Of a stretch of DNA of 64,000 nt, positions 62,401-64,000 are shown piece after piece (positions within the stretch are counted from its first letter, which is position 1; every line of letters starts with the position of its first letter). The position numbers were made by a program, and so were the translations under genes. The stretch spans positions 38,319 through 102,318 of the forward strand of contig JANQES010000018.1 of assembly GCA_028278205.1 (NCBI GenBank). Reading direction: 5' to 3'. This stretch comes from Rhodothermales bacterium (GTDB lineage: Bacteria; Bacteroidota; Rhodothermia; Rhodothermales; Bin80). The notes beneath the pieces are model-generated. The model saw nothing but the letters and a program-made list of their open reading frames with translations. It was not told the origin of the DNA and searched no databases.

Positions 62401-62467
62401 AAAAGGCCGGCGCCCATAACACGGCACGCCAGGGCAGGGGGGATACACGGCGGGTTGGCACAGTCAT
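59435..62467 (-). CDS. Large exported TPR-repeat protein
   Basis: A 1010-residue protein with a signal peptide (MTVPTRRVSPLPWRAVLWAPAFLLVALMAAPSAAQ) and a very long run of tetratricopeptide repeats (over 20; for example AIVRFDAFRRAYPEHINAAEALYYQAEASLAAG, RYDEAIREFETFVRRYREDSGVPYLTDARLRLAD). Many repeats resemble BamD/YbgF-type outer-membrane lipoprotein-like units. Probably a periplasmic scaffold. It lies directly upstream of the barrel protein and in the same direction as the HU-like, SPOR and ExbBD genes, so it is likely part of one envelope machine (inference). Confidence 0.85.
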   Translation of the reverse strand: MTVPTRRVSPLPWRAVLWAPAFLLVALMAAPSAAQRVPERPEQVFSDAYKLYADEFYEQAIVRFDAFRRAYPEHINAAEALYYQAEASLAAGHVEQAVTLFTQFRQRYPTHPLAFQASLALGQYFFESKRYARAIETLAAVLTDDPPPEIGARSLYWMGESSRHLGRIDQALRYYQQAADNYRYTETAPIALYAVALTHVEQNEYSEAAAAFERLGTRYPNSPYARNIGLALAEIYYELDEFDRVIEEIKQRRNALDPEAQDRATFLTAESYNQLRDSENAIYHYRQITEGDTLNLYFRRALYGLGWNYHHEGVYQWAADHFLQVHEGFDDDLAMQAVYYEAANRYLAQQHVEAIGLFEAVADEWPRSELADKALYEKGMIEYERRLWRDANDTFSRLLDAYRSSPLVGEALRQRGYTAIALNDFDAAYDDFDRAVALDAAPQALKDEVLFQKAWLLYRSDNFAAAAPAFSNLYQRDPGAPKAGESLFWAAESYYQLDQYDRATPLFRKYLSNFAGGPHVDAAHYALGWTYFKQKRYDEAIREFETFVRRYREDSGVPYLTDARLRLADSYYALKRYSEAVRYYQRAADAGEDYALYQIGQAFTNAGDDFEAISAFQELLDEQPDSEWREEARYTLGYLYFQNQDYDQAINEYQTLIRQYPNDPIAAKAQYGIGDALFNDERLEESVQAYTRVLERYPNSPFVGDAAAGIQYALIGLNDEARADRLIDDFANRFPNSPVVPELRFRQAEVKYQSGQLDEAVDGFRRYVRTYSNAPQLPDAYYYLGVIYAEQGRVADAESALNRVVTSYSQHVRSPDAARQLGRLLLDQDRHQDALDVYRRLGRMASGDAFLAAEANYGQGQALLGLGRTSEAETLLRDAVEAAPESSETAPAMLGLARVYEQQGRSGDALRYYRRVVSLSRDEAGAEALYHLGALLLREGEARSAVEELSRMPVLYSGFLNWLARGYLLQARAFRSLGQTGDASRLYDKVIQDFNGTPYANEAAREKASL

Positions 62468-62486
62468 AAAATGAAGGATTTTCTGA

Positions 62487-62573
62487 CTCGGCGAGCCGGG
62501 GAGTCGGGGAGCCGGTGATTTTTTCCCCGACTCCCCGACTCTTAGACTCTCCGGCTCATCTTCTCCGGCTCAC
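62487..62573. repeat. Intergenic inverted repeat built on GAGCCGGGGAGTCGGGGAGCC
   Basis: Left arm GCGAGCCGGGGAGTCGGGGA, right arm CCCCGACTCCCCGACTCTTA and GACTCTCCGGCTCATC. Only copy of this word family here. Confidence 0.85.
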
Positions 62574-62953
62574 AAAAAGGGCTGGTCTATCCTTTATAAC
62601 GTAAGGTTCACGCCAAGAGTAACACCGCGCCCCCTGTAGAGACGATTCAAGGCACGTTCTTAGTATCCATCCGGCGGAAAGCGCGTGCCTTTTTACTCCG
62701 CATAGCCGTTGAATCTCCGTTATTGAAAAGATCAAAACCGAGATTAATATAACATCCTCGTTGCGTTTTGATCCCAGAGAAGCACCGCTTTTTTGGCGCT
62801 TCGAGAGATCGTCACGATTTTGGAGCCGGTCAATAGCTGTTATTGCAATTCAAAAAAAGGCCGCCTCGCGTACCCAGGATTTTAAGATTCATCATAACTC
62901 TTTTTGCGGATGAACCCTGGAACGTTATTATTAGGTTATGATGCACGTTGTTT

Positions 62954-63036
62954 GGGCCTCGCTCTTTGTGCTTTATTTCCCGGCAGCATTGCCTCTTCTG
63001 AAAAACGCAAAGAACCAGGCCCCAGGCACAAAGAAC
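62954..63036. repeat. Intergenic inverted repeat, CTTGGTTCTTGGTTCTTTG family (copy 2, degenerate)
   Basis: GGGCCT and GCTCTTTGTGC on the left match GCAAAGAACCAGGCCC and GCACAAAGAAC on the right, with an irregular order. Directly before the first small membrane-protein gene. Confidence 0.6.
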
Positions 63037-63052
63037 TATCCCCGAGGTTGTT

Positions 63053-63334
63053 ATGGCGAAAAAACAAGCGGCTTCTTCCGAAGCTGAACCCGAAGCCGCC
63101 CCTCCCACCGATGCAGGCCCCGACGGCGCAGACTTGCAAGACCGGCTTCAGCAACTCCAGTTTGCAGCGGCGGAGTCGTACGATAAGCTGGCTGAGACGG
63201 CGACCCAACTCACGGAGCAGGCGCGCGCGGTCTACGCCACGAGCCAGGACACCGTGCGCCAGAACCCGTTCGGCTTTGTGGTGGGCGCCTTTGCCCTGGG
63301 CTGCGTCATCGGCGTGCTCCTCGGACAGGATTAA
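63053..63334 (+). CDS. Small tail-anchored membrane protein, DUF883/ElaB-like
   Basis: A 93-residue protein: acidic, Ala/Pro-rich N-terminus, an amphipathic helical part (LQDRLQQLQFAAAESYDKLAETATQLTEQARAVYATSQDTVRQ) and a C-terminal membrane helix NPFGFVVGAFALGCVIGVLLG. The layout resembles DUF883/YqjD/ElaB proteins, which associate with ribosomes in stationary phase in E. coli; homology here is only by layout. First of three similar genes in a row. Confidence 0.72.
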   Translation: MAKKQAASSEAEPEAAPPTDAGPDGADLQDRLQQLQFAAAESYDKLAETATQLTEQARAVYATSQDTVRQNPFGFVVGAFALGCVIGVLLGQD

Positions 63335-63355
63335 TCCAAGCCCCTGATCAGAACA

Positions 63356-63556
63356 ATGAACGGAAACCCGGAGACCGCAGACCCCCAGGTGGGCGTCCAT
63401 GACAACTTCACCCATCGTGATGATGGCCTCGCCGAGGCGCCCGATCCGGCGGCGGTGATGGCGGCAGCGCTGGAGTGGGTAGAGCAGAACCAGACGCTCG
63501 CCATGCTGGGCGCCTTCGCGCTGGGCGTCTTCATCGGCGCGATGATGCGGGATTGA
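63356..63556 (+). CDS. Small tail-anchored membrane protein, second of three
   Basis: A 66-residue protein with an acidic N-terminus (MNGNPETADPQVGVHDNFTHRDDGLAEAPD) and a C-terminal membrane helix WVEQNQTLAMLGAFALGVFIGAMMRD. The helix is like that of the gene before (GAFALG..IG), indicating duplication. 22 nt after its predecessor, so co-transcribed. Confidence 0.72.
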   Translation: MNGNPETADPQVGVHDNFTHRDDGLAEAPDPAAVMAAALEWVEQNQTLAMLGAFALGVFIGAMMRD

Positions 63557-63557
63557 G

Positions 63558-63632
63558 TAGTCACTGGTCATTAGTCACTGGTCACTGGTGTTTCATCATG
63601 AACCAGTGACCAATGACCAGTGACCAATGACC
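63558..63632. repeat. Intergenic inverted repeat, GTCATGGGTCATGAGT-like family (copy 4, GTCACTGGTCATTAGTCACT variant)
   Basis: The left arm repeats GTCACTGGTCATTAGTCACT and GGTCACTGG, the right arm AACCAGTGACCAATGACCAG. Word substitution (CACT for CATG) occurs in both arms at once. Confidence 0.85.
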
Positions 63633-63695
63633 CCTACCAGGGCCGCGCATCCGCAAGACTGAGCAAAATTCTCACCGTCAATAGAAGGCACAACC

Positions 63696-64000
63696 ATGGC
63701 AGATAACGAGAAAAACGAACAGGCTGAAGAAGCCGAGGCGATGGAGCAAGAGGCTGCGCAAGAGGCCGCCAACGGCACCGCGCCCGAAGCAGCGACCCCC
63801 GAAGCGGCAAGCCCCGAAGCTGCCGCCCCGGAAGCAACCGCAGACAAGACCGACGAGATCGCGGCGACCTATGAACGGGCCAAGAACGAACTCAACGAGG
63901 CCGTCTCGAAGCTGCGCCACGAACTCTCTGAGCTAGACATGGAGAAAGCCCGGCAACAGGCCCGGACGTGGGTCGAAGAGAACCCGACGTTGACGGTCTT
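63696..64000 (+). CDS. Acidic Ala-rich membrane-anchored protein, third of three, 3' end cut
   Basis: The visible 101 residues begin MADNEKNEQAEEAEAMEQEAAQEAANG, a low-complexity acidic Ala/Glu/Pro stretch (EAATPEAASPEAAAPEATA), then a helix (EIAATYERAKNELNEAVSKLRHELSELDMEKARQQARTWVEENPTLTV). TWVEENPTLTV aligns with EWVEQNQTLAM of the preceding gene, so a C-terminal membrane helix probably follows past the window edge. A DUF883-like role is possible. Confidence 0.7.
   Translation, partial: MADNEKNEQAEEAEAMEQEAAQEAANGTAPEAATPEAASPEAAAPEATADKTDEIAATYERAKNELNEAVSKLRHELSELDMEKARQQARTWVEENPTLTV

Larger units (their letters stand above)
62468..63052. other. Long intergenic region with two repeats
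   Basis: Holds inverted repeats at 62487-62573 and 62954-63036. The 62574-62953 stretch has a low-GC segment with scattered short hairpins (for example CACCGCTTTTTTGGCGCTTC), but no ORF with support, no tRNA, and no clear promoter. Confidence 0.4.

Overview
The window is a GC-rich, gene-dense chromosomal segment with no rRNA, tRNA, CRISPR array, phage or complete insertion sequence that I could find. The gene content points to the Bacteroidota/Rhodothermota side of the tree, most likely a Rhodothermales-type organism. Evidence includes a SusC/SusD receptor pair, a DUF4292 lipoprotein next to an EnvC-type protein, a HmuY-like lipoprotein, TlpA-type thioredoxin fusions, a beta-propeller (Reg_prop) sensor kinase and a membrane HU-SPOR protein. 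Taxonomy is inferred from gene families, not from a marker RNA.

Layout. 1-13.5 kb: 3' part of an Lgt-like transferase, two tandem secreted thioredoxin-fold paralogues, a PLP decarboxylase, rlmB, a small unknown protein, an M1-peptidase-like protein with HEAT repeats that has lost its catalytic residues, a flippase-like membrane protein, lolA, thpR and a SLOG-fold protein. 13.5-21.2 kb: a class V aminotransferase, two small membrane coiled-coil proteins, then a split histidine cluster on the minus strand (hisB, proC, hisH, hisA, a TonB-C lipoprotein, hisF). 21.4-29.9 kb: metG, lpd, a secreted BIG2 protein, an RpiB variant, an EnvC-like amidase activator and a DUF4292 lipoprotein. 30-41.8 kb: a TPR protein, susD, susC, a broken TIR domain, nadK, a three-gene redox group (FAD oxidoreductase, polyferredoxin, glutaredoxin-like) and an FHA protein. 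42-48.5 kb: comM, an RND pump remnant, and a response regulator with a 14-blade sensor kinase. 48.5-54 kb: decayed and small lipoproteins, a two-subunit molybdenum hydroxylase, a DUF559 gene between long inverted repeats, and a HmuY-like lipoprotein. 54-64 kb: exbD, exbB, a HU-SPOR membrane protein, a small HU-like protein, an outer-membrane barrel, a 1010-residue TPR protein, and three tandem small membrane-anchored proteins, the last cut by the window end.

The most unusual feature is between the genes. Many gaps hold a 60-155 nt inverted repeat whose arms are built from one short word repeated with small changes. I count at least eight unrelated word families, each used at one to five loci. 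In the TTTTGGATTTTAGATT family, three copies have an inner stem in which two base pairs change together, each taking three different Watson-Crick pairs. A REP-like pair inside the his cluster also shows compensatory pair changes. A second class is short perfect hairpins with 3-7 nt loops that start at, or contain, a stop codon. These patterns are read directly from the sequence. What makes or maintains them is unknown to me and no mobilising enzyme is visible here, apart from a shortened DUF559 nuclease gene that itself sits between ~140 bp inverted repeats.

Functionally, the outer-envelope theme dominates: lipoprotein maturation and transport (lgt, lolA), import (SusCD, ExbBD, HmuY-like), cell-wall remodelling (EnvC-like, SPOR) and extracytoplasmic redox (TlpA-like, polyferredoxin).
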